The position numbers and the translations under genes were made by a program. The notes below the pieces were generated by a model, which was not told the origin of the DNA, did no database searches, and saw only the letters and a program-made list of their open reading frames with translations. 64,000 bases of DNA from Aureibacter tunicatorum (GTDB lineage: Bacteria > Bacteroidota > Bacteroidia > Cytophagales > Cyclobacteriaceae), in assembly GCF_036492635.1 (NCBI RefSeq), contig NZ_AP025305.1, positions 806,001-870,000 of the forward strand, given 5' to 3'. This document shows, one piece after another, positions 28,218-37,670 of this stretch. The stretch's first letter is position 1; every line of letters starts with the position of its first letter.

Positions 28218-29042
28218 ATGAGAAATATAGCTTTACTAATAATAAGTGTCTTATTGCTGTCATGTGATTCGAACAATTTAGAGCCTGAAGTTGATCGTAT
28301 GATGCCTTCTGTGGCATTTCGAGAGTCTTTTTATGAAGTGTCGGAAAATGATGACACGTTGCAAATAGAGGTTTTTAGTCCAGTGACAATCGGACATGAT
28401 ATTGAAATATCATACCGTGTGCTGGGAGAAGCGGAGAATAATATAGATTATTTGATTGAAGGTATGAATGATGATTTGCAGGGAACTATGCAAATTATTC
28501 ATAAGGATACTATTTCTAATTTAAACTCCAATGATCTTGCGCTTTTGCCTTTGAATGATGGTATTACCGATGGTGATAAAAGTATAAAGATTGTGTTGCT
28601 TGAAGCCAAGTATTTGGATGAAGCTGGAAACGAGTTTCTGCTTGGTTTGGGACAAGGCGGTATGGCGAATGATACTGCTACAGTGCTCATCAAAGATTTT
28701 GACTGCGATAGTGATTTGTCAGGCAAGTACGATTATGAATTTTACAGCTCGACTTTAGACCCAGAGGTGAAAAAAGGAGAGCTCGAGCTTACTAAAGCAA
28801 TTGATGGAGAAATTAATGAGTATGATATATCCGATATAGCTTCTGGCTTGTTTGGAGAGAATTTTACTTATCGAGTGGCATATAAATGCGGAAAGTTTTT
28901 AGCGGATGGAGACTTGTTGGTAAATGGAGAGCTTATGAATGCTTCAGACCAAATCAGTCTGTTTGTTACATTCAATTGTTGCGGAATTAGTGGTAGATCT
29001 TTTGAACTTATTTTAACCCCGATAGAGGATGAGAAAAAATAA
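28218..29042 (+). CDS. Calx-beta-like lipoprotein of the SusCD operon
   Basis: A 274-residue predicted lipoprotein: MRNIALLIISVLLLSC is a clean lipobox. Residues about 35-150 look like a Calx-beta-type Ig fold (PSVAFRESFYEVSENDDTLQIEV, then LLPLNDGITDGDKSIKIVLLEA). The remainder is beta-rich with paired cysteines (CDSD, YKCGKF, NCCGIS). In SusCD operons such proteins are usually surface-exposed ligand-binding accessories. The start is the ATG at 28218; the GTG at 28194 falls inside the susD-like gene. It overlaps the downstream protease gene by 14 bases, so translation is probably coupled. Confidence 0.75.
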   Translation: MRNIALLIISVLLLSCDSNNLEPEVDRMMPSVAFRESFYEVSENDDTLQIEVFSPVTIGHDIEISYRVLGEAENNIDYLIEGMNDDLQGTMQIIHKDTISNLNSNDLALLPLNDGITDGDKSIKIVLLEAKYLDEAGNEFLLGLGQGGMANDTATVLIKDFDCDSDLSGKYDYEFYSSTLDPEVKKGELELTKAIDGEINEYDISDIASGLFGENFTYRVAYKCGKFLADGDLLVNGELMNASDQISLFVTFNCCGISGRSFELILTPIEDEKK

Positions 29043-32000
29043 ATTGATGTTTTATCCAGCAGTTGTTTTATTGATTCAAACAATCTTTATTTCATTGCTG
29101 TCCGCGCAAAGCTCTAATGAAGAGTTAAAAGTGGAAAAATTGGGAGAAAGAGTTCAAAAGGAGTTTGCTCCAAATAAAGCTTATGTTATTTTGGAAGAAG
29201 GGCAGAGGGTGGAAGAATATTTAAATTTGAATAAATCATCAGAATTGACGCAAACTCAATCGCGTTTATGGGAAGCTTTTCATGATAGGAGCAAGGTGGC
29301 AAACTTTCATAGGCCTTTTAAAAATAGCAAGTACAAATCCGCTAGAAAAATAATAGAGATTCATTTAGAGAAAAAAACGGTTTTTGAAGAAGCTGTTTCG
29401 GAATTCACCTCTAGCAGTCTTGTAAAGTATGTTGAAAAAATTCCAGTTTATTTTTCAGATGCCAGTGAGCAAAATGATCCGCATTCTGATAAGCAATATG
29501 CTTTGAATCTAACAGGTTTTTGGGATGTGGTGGATAATTTGGATGTCCCAGATAGAAAAATAAGAATAGCAATCATCGATGATGGTGTATATACATTGCA
29601 TGAAGATTTGCGTGATAACATTTACATTAATAAAGATGAAATACCTGGCAATGGTATTGATGATGATTCAAATGGATACATCGATGATGTTAGTGGCTAT
29701 GACGTAAGCGGTAATTTGTATGAGCAAGGCGATCCGGACCCTAAGCCACCATACGGAAAAGCTGATGGTTTGACTTTTGGCCATGGGACTCATTGCGCGG
29801 GTGTCGCAGCAGCGGTGAATGGGAATAATAGGGGGATATCATCCATTTCAAATAACTTTGCTCAGATTATTCCTGTCAAAGTGACTAGCGACAACGCTTC
29901 CAATACCAAGACGATAGAATACGCTTATGAAGGCTTGCTTTATGCTATGACTTCAGGAGCGGAAGTGATTAGCATGTCATATGGAAGTTATTATTATAGC
30001 CATGCGGTCCAAGAGTTGATTAATGAAGGTGCTGCTGAAGGTAAGATTTTTGTAGCTGCTGCAGGAAATGACAATATAACAAGGCCTAGTTTTCCAGCAG
30101 GCTATCAACATGTCATTGCTGTGGCGAATACAACTAGTAAAGATATCAAAGCCAGTAGTTCAAATTATGGAACATGGGTGGATATTAGCGCTCCTGGGAC
30201 TGGGATTTATAGTACTGTTCCTTTGAAATCTTCAGAACCAGGTGGCTATAAATACAGTTCAGGTACTTCAATGTCTTGTCCGTTGGTTGCTGGGCTTGCG
30301 GCTGTGGCAAAAGCGTATGACCCAAGCCTTTCCTCAGAAGCGCTATTGAATTTAATTAGGGAAACTTCGGATGATATTGGCGCTTTCAATGAAGAGTATA
30401 TAGGCTTGCTGGGTGGTGGGAGAATAAATATGGAAAAGTTGATAGAACGATTGAAAAGCGATTATCCCATTGCTGATTTTGGTTTGAGTACCGATGAATT
30501 TAGAAAAGGGGTTAAAGTGTTTTTTTATGACCAATCATTTGGCAAAGACTTGACTTATTCGTGGGATTTCGGAGACGGAACTTCAAGTGAAGAGCAAAAC
30601 CCAAGTCATATTTTCAAAGAGAAAGGATTATTTCCTGTAAGGCTGAAGGTGAATAACGAAGCAGGAGCAGATACAAAGTTTTTCTTTATTGATGTTAAAG
30701 AAGGCTTGCCTTCGTCGACAGTATATAGTTTGCCATTTTTGTTAGAGGATGGAGGCGATTTTGAAAAACATGTGGATGGGTTTTATGCGGTGAATTTGGA
30801 TACTGAAGATACCGTTTGGCAAAGAGGTGTGCCAACGGGGACATTAAGCGAGGTTTCGAGTGGATCGATGGCTTGGAAAACTGTTTTGGATAAACCTTAT
30901 CCGCAAAATACGTATCGAGCGGCTTTATATACGCCATTTTTTGACTTTTCGGATGTTATCAAGGCTTATCAGCTGCAATTCAATAAGAGTATGCAGAGTA
31001 CGTTTTGCAATGCTCCTGCCGCATTTCAAGTTCATTATTCTGTAGATAGTGGTGCTACATGGCAGTTGCTAGGCAAGTATGATGATCCATTAGGCTATAA
31101 TTGGTATAATAAGAACCCATATGAAGGTTGTCGAATTGACGAAAATATTGTCGGGAATCAGCAAGGGTGGATAGGGAATTTTGAGAATGAAGAGACTGGA
31201 TACAATGTCTCTTTTTTGGCAGGAAATTCAAAAGTGAGGTTTAGGTTCATGCTTATTGTGAGTGGCTTTTATGGAACGGATTATTCAGATGATGGCGTAA
31301 TGATAGATGATTTTCAGATTTTGGCTAATGAACCCAAGTCTGCTTTTACTGTGGATGAAAGAATTAAGTATATAAATGAAAGAGTTGTTTTTCAATATCT
31401 TTCTGGAGGAGCTAGTGAATTTAATTGGAATTTTGGAGATGGATCTTTTTCCACAGATGAAAATCCTGAATATTATTACTCTCAATCGGGAACTTTTGAT
31501 ATTTCCTTGGAAGTAGATCAAAATGACACGTTAGAAAAAGAAGATTATATAACGGTGTTGCCACATGAGACTATACCGTATGCTTTAAGTAATATTGATG
31601 ATGATTTGAAAGCTTCACACTTTATAATTGATGATGTTCAAGAAAAAGGAGTGGGAGTTGCTGAAATAGATGGTAATGAGTTGCTGGTGAGCGTACAAGA
31701 GGGAGGGAAATACAAAAAGAATGTAAAGTCTTATATTTACTTGCCTTCATTCGTTTTTGAGTATGAAGGCGAATATGCGATGAAGTTTGATTTGAAATAT
31801 GACTTGGAGGCAGGGTATGATGGAATCTATTTGGAGTATAGTACAGATGCCGGTCATGTTTGGAATGTCTTGGGAGCTGATAAAACTGGAACCGTTGAAT
31901 GGTATGACAGAACTTCTGAAGTCAATAGTATACTTGGGGATAGTCAAGGTTTGATTACAGGAACAAGTGAAGGAAAATATATAGAGAAATCTTTAGATCT

Positions 32001-32829
32001 GTCTAGTTTTGGAGGTAGAGAGCAAGTCGCTTTTAGAATGATATTTATTACGGACAATGAAAATGAAGGGAATGGGTTTGAAATGAAAAATTTTCAAATA
32101 ACAGGTCCTGATTTAAGTGTTTTGTCAGCTAATTTTTCAATTTCTGATACAGTTGTTTGTGTAAATCAATTGGTCACTATCATTTCTGAATCAACAGGTA
32201 GAATCAAAGAGCATGTCTGGGATATTGGAGGCGAAGAGTATAACGGTTATGGACCGCATAATGTCGAGTTTGATAGAAGCGGTTCGTATGATGTTTCATT
32301 ATTAGTGAGAGATTCTGAAGGTCTTGAAGTCGAAGCATCTAGTCGAACAATAGTGGTTAAGCAAAATCCCGAAGTTAAAATCAATCAGCAAAACGGCAAG
32401 TTAATAGCTACTGATGGAGATACTTATCAATGGTACCTCAATGGAGAGCGCATTATTGGAGCTTCATACCAATCTTTGAAACCTAAGCAATCCGGTGAAT
32501 ATACTGTGAGAGTTAAAACTAATGGCTGTTCTGTTCTTTCTGAATCCAAGAGTTTATTATTGGGAGGCGATGTGGAAGTGAAACGAAATGGTTGGAAGAT
32601 CGTGCCAAATCCAGTTACTTCGAATGTTTTAAGTGTTGACTTTGAAGAGGCTAGTTTTGATGGTGTTTTGAGGCTGTATACATCTCAAGGACATGTGGTA
32701 AACGAGAAAGCAATTGATGGAAAAAAACAAGTGAGTTTGAATGTTGAAAAATTAACATCAGGTGTGTATTATGTTTTGGTGAAAACATCCAAGTATACCG
32801 ATCATAAAAAGGTAATAATCGCAAAATAA
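29029..32829 (+). CDS. secreted subtilisin-like (S8) protease with PKD domains and T9SS type A sorting domain
   Basis: A 1266-residue secreted protease. Signal peptide at 8-26. A propeptide-like region covers about 30-145. The S8 catalytic domain spans about 150-445 with triad D184 (IAIIDDGV), H252 (GHGTHCAG) and S414 (SGTSMSCPLVAG), plus N347 as oxyanion residue. PKD domains are at about 458-540 (YSWDFGDGTSSEEQNP) and 775-850 (NWNFGDGSFSTDENP), with MAM- or jelly-roll-like modules between and after them. A third PKD-like module is near 1040-1120. The last 75 residues are a T9SS type A sorting domain (KIVPNPVTSN ... VKTSKYTDHKKVIIAK). It would release peptides outside the cell for the SusCD pair encoded upstream. 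Confidence 0.93.
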   Translation: MRKNKLMFYPAVVLLIQTIFISLLSAQSSNEELKVEKLGERVQKEFAPNKAYVILEEGQRVEEYLNLNKSSELTQTQSRLWEAFHDRSKVANFHRPFKNSKYKSARKIIEIHLEKKTVFEEAVSEFTSSSLVKYVEKIPVYFSDASEQNDPHSDKQYALNLTGFWDVVDNLDVPDRKIRIAIIDDGVYTLHEDLRDNIYINKDEIPGNGIDDDSNGYIDDVSGYDVSGNLYEQGDPDPKPPYGKADGLTFGHGTHCAGVAAAVNGNNRGISSISNNFAQIIPVKVTSDNASNTKTIEYAYEGLLYAMTSGAEVISMSYGSYYYSHAVQELINEGAAEGKIFVAAAGNDNITRPSFPAGYQHVIAVANTTSKDIKASSSNYGTWVDISAPGTGIYSTVPLKSSEPGGYKYSSGTSMSCPLVAGLAAVAKAYDPSLSSEALLNLIRETSDDIGAFNEEYIGLLGGGRINMEKLIERLKSDYPIADFGLSTDEFRKGVKVFFYDQSFGKDLTYSWDFGDGTSSEEQNPSHIFKEKGLFPVRLKVNNEAGADTKFFFIDVKEGLPSSTVYSLPFLLEDGGDFEKHVDGFYAVNLDTEDTVWQRGVPTGTLSEVSSGSMAWKTVLDKPYPQNTYRAALYTPFFDFSDVIKAYQLQFNKSMQSTFCNAPAAFQVHYSVDSGATWQLLGKYDDPLGYNWYNKNPYEGCRIDENIVGNQQGWIGNFENEETGYNVSFLAGNSKVRFRFMLIVSGFYGTDYSDDGVMIDDFQILANEPKSAFTVDERIKYINERVVFQYLSGGASEFNWNFGDGSFSTDENPEYYYSQSGTFDISLEVDQNDTLEKEDYITVLPHETIPYALSNIDDDLKASHFIIDDVQEKGVGVAEIDGNELLVSVQEGGKYKKNVKSYIYLPSFVFEYEGEYAMKFDLKYDLEAGYDGIYLEYSTDAGHVWNVLGADKTGTVEWYDRTSEVNSILGDSQGLITGTSEGKYIEKSLDLSSFGGREQVAFRMIFITDNENEGNGFEMKNFQITGPDLSVLSANFSISDTVVCVNQLVTIISESTGRIKEHVWDIGGEEYNGYGPHNVEFDRSGSYDVSLLVRDSEGLEVEASSRTIVVKQNPEVKINQQNGKLIATDGDTYQWYLNGERIIGASYQSLKPKQSGEYTVRVKTNGCSVLSESKSLLLGGDVEVKRNGWKIVPNPVTSNVLSVDFEEASFDGVLRLYTSQGHVVNEKAIDGKKQVSLNVEKLTSGVYYVLVKTSKYTDHKKVIIAK

Positions 32830-32874
32830 AACCCATGTTTCAGCTGTTCTATTAGAGTATTGATTGAATTACAG

Positions 32875-33837
32875 ATGAAAGAACAGTTGGAAAGTTTACA
32901 AAGCAATTTTGCATGGGGGCATGACTTGCCTTATAATAGCTATACAAGATATATTAAGGAAAAGTATAAAGCTAGATTGCAAAAAGTGTCTCTTCACGCC
33001 GGGTTTACTTGTCCCAATAGGGATGGTAGCAAGGGTAGAGGGGGTTGCACATATTGCAATAATGAAAGCTTTACTCCTGCTTACTCCAGAGAGGAAAATG
33101 ATGTTATCTCTCAGATCAATCAGGGGGTTCCCTTCTTAAAAAAGAGATATAATAAGAATGTAAAGTTTTTGGCATATTTTCAGGCCTATACTAATACTTA
33201 TGGGCCTTTGGATGATTTGAAAAGAATTTATGAGAAAGCCTTGAGTCATGAGGATATATCAGGAATCGTTGTTTCAACTCGTCCCGATTGTGTTGATGAG
33301 AGAATTTTGGATTATTTGCAGGAATTATCTGAAAAGCACCTGTTTTTTTTAGAGTTTGGAGTCGAGTCTTGCCATGACAAAGCATTGGTCGAGATTAATA
33401 GAGGTCATGATTTCAAGTCTTCGGTTTGGGCTATTGAAGAGTCTGTGAAGCGAGGACTGCATACTGGAGTCCATTTATTAGCTGGCTTGCCAGGTTTGTC
33501 AAGAGCTGAAATGATGGACGAAGCAAATATTATTTCGGAATTGCCGATTGATTCTCTGAAAATTCATCAGCTTCAAATCATCAAAGGAACAATAATGGCT
33601 CATCAGTTTAAGAACAATCCAGAAAGCTTGAACTTGTTCGAAAAAGACGAGTACATCGATTTTGTTATTGAGTTTTTGGAGCGTTTAAGGCCGTCCATTA
33701 AAGTACAGAGACTTGTAAGCGAAGCTCCTGCCAATATTAAGTTAGCTCCAAACTGGGGAGTGAGAATGGATGTTCTTCAAAACGAAATTATTGACAAGAT
33801 GAGACTCATGGGGAAATATCAAGGCAGCAAGTACTAA
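32875..33837 (+). CDS. TIGR01212 (YhcC) family radical SAM protein
   Basis: A 320-residue radical SAM enzyme. The iron-sulfur cysteines are C46, C58 and C61 (CPNRDGSKGRGGCTYC), the C-x11-C-x2-C spacing of the YhcC family rather than the usual C-x3-C-x2-C. Further marks: FQAYTNTYGPLDDLKRIYE, VVSTRPDCVDERILDYL, LEFGVESCHDKALVEINRGHDF and GVHLLAGLPGLSR. The family acts on an unknown substrate, possibly RNA-related. The ATG at 32875 is preferred over a TTG five codons upstream. It lies 45 bases after the protease gene, perhaps read through from it. Confidence 0.9.
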   Translation: MKEQLESLQSNFAWGHDLPYNSYTRYIKEKYKARLQKVSLHAGFTCPNRDGSKGRGGCTYCNNESFTPAYSREENDVISQINQGVPFLKKRYNKNVKFLAYFQAYTNTYGPLDDLKRIYEKALSHEDISGIVVSTRPDCVDERILDYLQELSEKHLFFLEFGVESCHDKALVEINRGHDFKSSVWAIEESVKRGLHTGVHLLAGLPGLSRAEMMDEANIISELPIDSLKIHQLQIIKGTIMAHQFKNNPESLNLFEKDEYIDFVIEFLERLRPSIKVQRLVSEAPANIKLAPNWGVRMDVLQNEIIDKMRLMGKYQGSKY

Positions 33838-33841
33838 TAAC

Positions 33842-34762
33842 CTATTCATTATTAGCACTTTCTTCCACAAGTTTTTGTTGCTCTTTAGGCTTGAAACCGT
33901 TTTTATAAAGCTGTTTTCTTTTTTCCCAAACTTTAAAGTTATTCTTTTTCCCTTGTTTGAATTGCAATTTGATCGCTTCGGAGTAGGTTGCCCATTCGAG
34001 GTTTGTTGAGTCATTGTTCAATGTGTTTCCATCGATATGAACTACAACAATTCTTTCAGAATTAAGAACATTGATGCAAAAAGCTTTGGCAACTTCTTTA
34101 TGAGGGTAAACGGTTTTTCTTTTTCCAAAGTCGTCTATGAGGTCAAGGAAATAGAAGTTCTCTTTAGGGTGAATTCTTTGTTTCATTTCCATATTGTTTC
34201 CTCTGCCTCTTCTGCCTATGGAGTCTTTGGAAGGCTTTTTTCGAATTCTGCCTTTATTCGAAACTTCGTACTTTTTGAATCCTTCTATGGTTTTGAACAC
34301 TTCCTCTTCAGTTGTGACCCTTCTTAGCGTATTGTCGTCAAAGTCTTCGTCAATAGCGCCATTCCACACATATTTTTGCTCAACAGGCTCAAGCAAGGTT
34401 TTGCGATGGGCTATGGCTTCTTTGTGGCTTACACAAGCCAAGTTTCTAGCGTCATTGTTGAGTTTGTTATGATCTAAGTGAATCACCACGCAGTCAGGAG
34501 TATAATTTTCGCAAAAATATTCTGCAATAAGCCTGTGCAGATATTTGTTTTGCTTGATCCTTTTGTTGTCTTCGGTGATTTTTATGATCATATTAAAGAC
34601 AAAATAACCGCTGATTTTGCCTAACTGTAACACATATGGTTCAGCAGTGCCTCGCATGGATCTTATACGGCCAAGGTTCGAAATCTCATATTTGACGCGC
34701 ATCTTTCCTTTAGTGGAAGGATCCATTTTTAATTTTTTCCAAACTTCTTTTATTTTTCTCAT
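33842..34762 (-). CDS. duplicated NUMOD4-HNH endonuclease-like protein
   Basis: A 306-residue protein built as two copies of the same unit. Copy one (about 5-120): EVWKKLK, KYEISNLGRIRS (NUMOD4), LHRLIAEYF and the HNH core HLDHNKLNNDARNL. Copy two (about 153-270): EVFKTIEGFKKYEVSNKGRIRK, HKEVAKAFC and HIDGNTLNNDSTNLEWAT. Single-unit versions are homing-type nucleases found in phage and mobile genes; a free-standing double unit could cut as an internal pseudo-dimer or have become a DNA-binding regulator. It converges with the radical SAM gene, 4 bases from its stop. No intron or repeat was seen around it. Confidence 0.8.
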   Translation of the reverse strand: MRKIKEVWKKLKMDPSTKGKMRVKYEISNLGRIRSMRGTAEPYVLQLGKISGYFVFNMIIKITEDNKRIKQNKYLHRLIAEYFCENYTPDCVVIHLDHNKLNNDARNLACVSHKEAIAHRKTLLEPVEQKYVWNGAIDEDFDDNTLRRVTTEEEVFKTIEGFKKYEVSNKGRIRKKPSKDSIGRRGRGNNMEMKQRIHPKENFYFLDLIDDFGKRKTVYPHKEVAKAFCINVLNSERIVVVHIDGNTLNNDSTNLEWATYSEAIKLQFKQGKKNNFKVWEKRKQLYKNGFKPKEQQKLVEESANNE

Positions 34763-35081
34763 TTTAATAAATATGAAGAAAATGAATAATTAAAAAATTA
34801 TTATGCATTATTATGGTAAATGATGGAATGGGTATGAAGCAATAAACTGTATGCTGAAAATCAACCTGATAAAAGGTCATGCAAATTTCAGTTCAAAAAT
34901 AATGAAAAAATAAAATTAACAAATCAGTATTTCAAAAATATTTCATAAACCCATATTTATTTTAACTTTTTGGGAGACAACATGTTGTAATTTTAAATAA
35001 ATTTAGCAATATTATTTATTGCTTGATAGCTTTTTAATTCATGATAATGCACTTATATCATTGAAAAATAAAACGAAATAT
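34763..35081. other. AT-rich divergent intergenic region
   Basis: About 320 bases between the divergent HNH and lipoprotein genes. It presumably holds both promoters. There is no exact TAnnTTTG box (nearest is TAACTTTT near 34963) and no RNA gene or small frame that I can support. Confidence 0.45.
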
Positions 35082-35861
35082 ATGAGAAACATATTGTTGC
35101 TTTTTGTATTGATTTTAACATATGGCTGTAAATTTCCCGAAAACTATCCGGATGAGCCGCAAATCGCATTGAAAAATGTCAGTTTTGAGAAAGATGAGGA
35201 CAATGTATCCTATACTGCTGTAGTGGTTGATTTGGAGTTTACGGATGGCAATGGTGATCTTGGTTTATATGAAGATGAGACATATGAGCCTTATCATTTT
35301 AGAGAAATATCATTGAATAACGAAGGTAAATGGATTGAAAAGTTTGGTTCCAATAAAAATATTGAGTCGAATTTTATCATCAACAATAGAGTGGATAGTG
35401 TTCACTTTATCAGAGGAATAAGCCAGGATTCAATTGTTGTCAAGTTTTCATCTGGATTTGAGTCTAGAGCTGAAGAGTTTGGTGAAAATTATTATTGGTA
35501 TACTTTGGACTATTGGCATCCATATTCAGACAATCAGGATAAACAGTCTTCTACTATATTGGTGAAGAATAATCCAAATTCCAGCAATTTGTTTATTGAA
35601 ATCTATAAAAAACAAAATGGAGAATTTTCTTTGTTATCTTTTGGAGATATTCAGTCTGAGCAATTTAAAAATAGATTCACAAGGCTTGATCAAGGAAGAG
35701 AAGGGGATCCATTAGAGGGAGAAATACAATACAATTTTGATGTTCCTTCCATTAGATTTCTAGTCAAGCGATTTGATACTCTCAAAGTCAAAGCTTGGAT
35801 ACAAGATAGAGCGCTGAATAAAAGCAACGTTGTTGAGGGAGGTCCTTACATTTTGGAATAA
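35082..35861 (+). CDS. hypothetical lipoprotein
   Basis: A 259-residue predicted lipoprotein with lipobox LILTYGC. The segment VVDLEFTDGNGDLGLYEDE is a recurrent feature of a Bacteroidota lipoprotein family of unknown function, in which a 'DxDGDxGL' turn follows an Ig-like strand. The rest is beta-rich (FNFDVPSIRFLVKRFDTLKVKAWIQDRALNKSN). The start is the ATG at 35082; a TTG at 35019 would bury the signal peptide behind 21 extra residues. It is followed by its own terminator and so is independent of the biosynthetic-type operon downstream. Confidence 0.75.
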   Translation: MRNILLLFVLILTYGCKFPENYPDEPQIALKNVSFEKDEDNVSYTAVVVDLEFTDGNGDLGLYEDETYEPYHFREISLNNEGKWIEKFGSNKNIESNFIINNRVDSVHFIRGISQDSIVVKFSSGFESRAEEFGENYYWYTLDYWHPYSDNQDKQSSTILVKNNPNSSNLFIEIYKKQNGEFSLLSFGDIQSEQFKNRFTRLDQGREGDPLEGEIQYNFDVPSIRFLVKRFDTLKVKAWIQDRALNKSNVVEGGPYILE

Positions 35862-35885
35862 GCTATTAACATTAAATTAATAGAG

Positions 35886-35925
35886 GAGCTTGTTTTTGAT
35901 TGATTTCGAGAGCAGGCTCTTTTTT
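35886..35925 (+). terminator. terminator upstream of the ligase/AidA operon
   Basis: Stem GAGCTTG / CAGGCTC (7 bp with one G-U pair) and a long loop, followed by T7. It separates the lipoprotein gene from the operon starting at 36074. Confidence 0.65.
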
Positions 35926-36073
35926 GTAATATCGTGTAATATTTTTTCTTATACCCATTTTGTAATTTCATGACGATAAGTTTTTAGAGCAGCCAAAGCC
36001 TAGGCTAATGTAGATTTTTTTGTGAAAGTGATTTAGGCTATTTCATTTATTTCAAGAGATCAAATTTTTTATT

Positions 36074-37615
36074 ATGACTGAGCTTGTTGCTGACGATTTA
36101 GAAATCGGGGTAATTTCTGAAGAACTGTTTCCAAATATTGAAATGACTCCTAAGACTATAGAGGATGTAGTGGAGTTGCCTACATTTTTATCGAAAATTA
36201 ATTTACTAGAGAAACGTGTAGGGAAGAGGTTTGAGCAACTGGACCTATCTGTTCAGCAAGAGGTTATTTTTAGGAGACTTCAACAGCTTTATAATATTTT
36301 GAGTTTGAATCCGCTTTGGAAACAGCGATTTGAAAATCATGAGATTTTTGAGACACCTCAGAATTTTTCGGATTGGCAACAATTGCCAATTTCAGATAAA
36401 GAAGTGACATTGAAGTTTTTCTCCGGAAAGAGGCTTGGTATGGTTGTTCCCTTGATTAAGGGGGGATTTGAAATAGTTGCGAGTGGAGGGACAAGTTCTG
36501 GAACGCCTTCAGAAACGGTGTACTCTATCAAAGAACTCAAAGATAGCTATGTCATGACTGGCCATTTCATGAGCAGGCATGTGATGAAGCCACATATGAG
36601 TGATGAAACGCCTAAATGGGCGATCACAACTTATGCGGATTATCAAATGTGGAGCAGTGGAACTATGATTGGAGGTGTATTGCAGGAAATACCTGATGCA
36701 ACTTTTATCGGAGCGGGTCCTGTAGGCAAGGAGGTCTTTCAGCATATGATGGCTTACGAAGGAGATAAGCTGATTTTGGGAATGACCGAAGGTATCGCTT
36801 TTTTGAAAGATTTGAGTCCGGGAATGAGTAAAAGAGATAAGGATAGCTTCAAGCTTGCAATGTTTTGCAGTGGACTTCTCTCAGAGAAGAAAGCACGTGA
36901 ACTTAAACAAGTGTTCCCAGAGTTGAGCGTATTAAGCTATTTCTCCGCCACTCAAGCAGAAGCAATTGGCATACAGCTGAGTGAAAAAGATAAATGCTTA
37001 ACGGAAGTTCCTGGCTTGCATTTCATAGAAATTGTTGACGAAGAAGGTAAATGGGTTGAGGTAGGAGAGGAAGGAGAAATCTTGATTACAAGATTGCATG
37101 CCAATGAAGCGCCGTTGATCAGGTACAAACTCGGGGATAGAATGGTAAGAAGACCGAATTTGGAAAGTCAGGAATTGCAAGCCCAACAGTTTGATTTCGT
37201 GGGTAGAACAGGGGATATGCTTCATGTATGCGATATGCAATTTTCAGCGCCAAGAGTGTTGAACAGATTGATAGAAGGCCTTAGACTCGCTGGCGTTTGC
37301 GATTTGTCCATGTTGGCGTATGAAATGCAATTTAGAAATATAAGACAGAAGAAAGTTTTGAGCTTGGCAGTTATTGTCGAAGATGTGTTTGGCTTGAGAA
37401 GTCGATTGGATTATATGCTAGGAGAGCATGGAACGCATTATCATTTTGTGGAAGCATTGATTTCTTCCATGTCAATATTCGGGAGCGGTGAAGCTAATAC
37501 TCATTCAATCAATAAAACAGATTATCGATTTGAAATAAAAGTAATGAGCAAGTCTGAAACCGACGAGCTTAGAACTAAACTAGGAAAATTACCTTTGGTA
37601 AGAGACTTCGTTTGA
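36074..37615 (+). CDS. PaaK-like adenylate-forming enzyme, copy 1
   Basis: A 513-residue member of the ANL superfamily (acyl-CoA synthetase / phenylacetate-CoA ligase branch), which activates a carboxylic acid with ATP. Motifs: the phosphate-binding A3 loop ASGGTSSGTP (136-145), TQAEAIG (293-299) in the place of the aryl-binding 'TExxG', GEEGEILITRL (331-341), PLIRYKLGD (347-355, A8-like) and FVGRTGDMLHV (375-385). The C-terminal TKLGKLPLVRD (501-511) looks like the A10 catalytic-lysine motif with K505. The N-terminal 100 residues are helical. The substrate cannot be read from the sequence; an aromatic or amino acid is plausible. First gene of an eight-gene operon; about 50% identical by eye to copy 2 at 39208. 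Confidence 0.85.
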   Translation: MTELVADDLEIGVISEELFPNIEMTPKTIEDVVELPTFLSKINLLEKRVGKRFEQLDLSVQQEVIFRRLQQLYNILSLNPLWKQRFENHEIFETPQNFSDWQQLPISDKEVTLKFFSGKRLGMVVPLIKGGFEIVASGGTSSGTPSETVYSIKELKDSYVMTGHFMSRHVMKPHMSDETPKWAITTYADYQMWSSGTMIGGVLQEIPDATFIGAGPVGKEVFQHMMAYEGDKLILGMTEGIAFLKDLSPGMSKRDKDSFKLAMFCSGLLSEKKARELKQVFPELSVLSYFSATQAEAIGIQLSEKDKCLTEVPGLHFIEIVDEEGKWVEVGEEGEILITRLHANEAPLIRYKLGDRMVRRPNLESQELQAQQFDFVGRTGDMLHVCDMQFSAPRVLNRLIEGLRLAGVCDLSMLAYEMQFRNIRQKKVLSLAVIVEDVFGLRSRLDYMLGEHGTHYHFVEALISSMSIFGSGEANTHSINKTDYRFEIKVMSKSETDELRTKLGKLPLVRDFV

Positions 37616-37670
37616 TATTCATTTGATCATTTTTTCAGGCCAAAAGGCCATTTATATAACATCTCATAAT

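Noticed and set aside
37623-37670. TTG start for the decarboxylase
   Set aside because: The 16 extra residues are hydrophobic and unlike the family; an ATG at 37671 fits.
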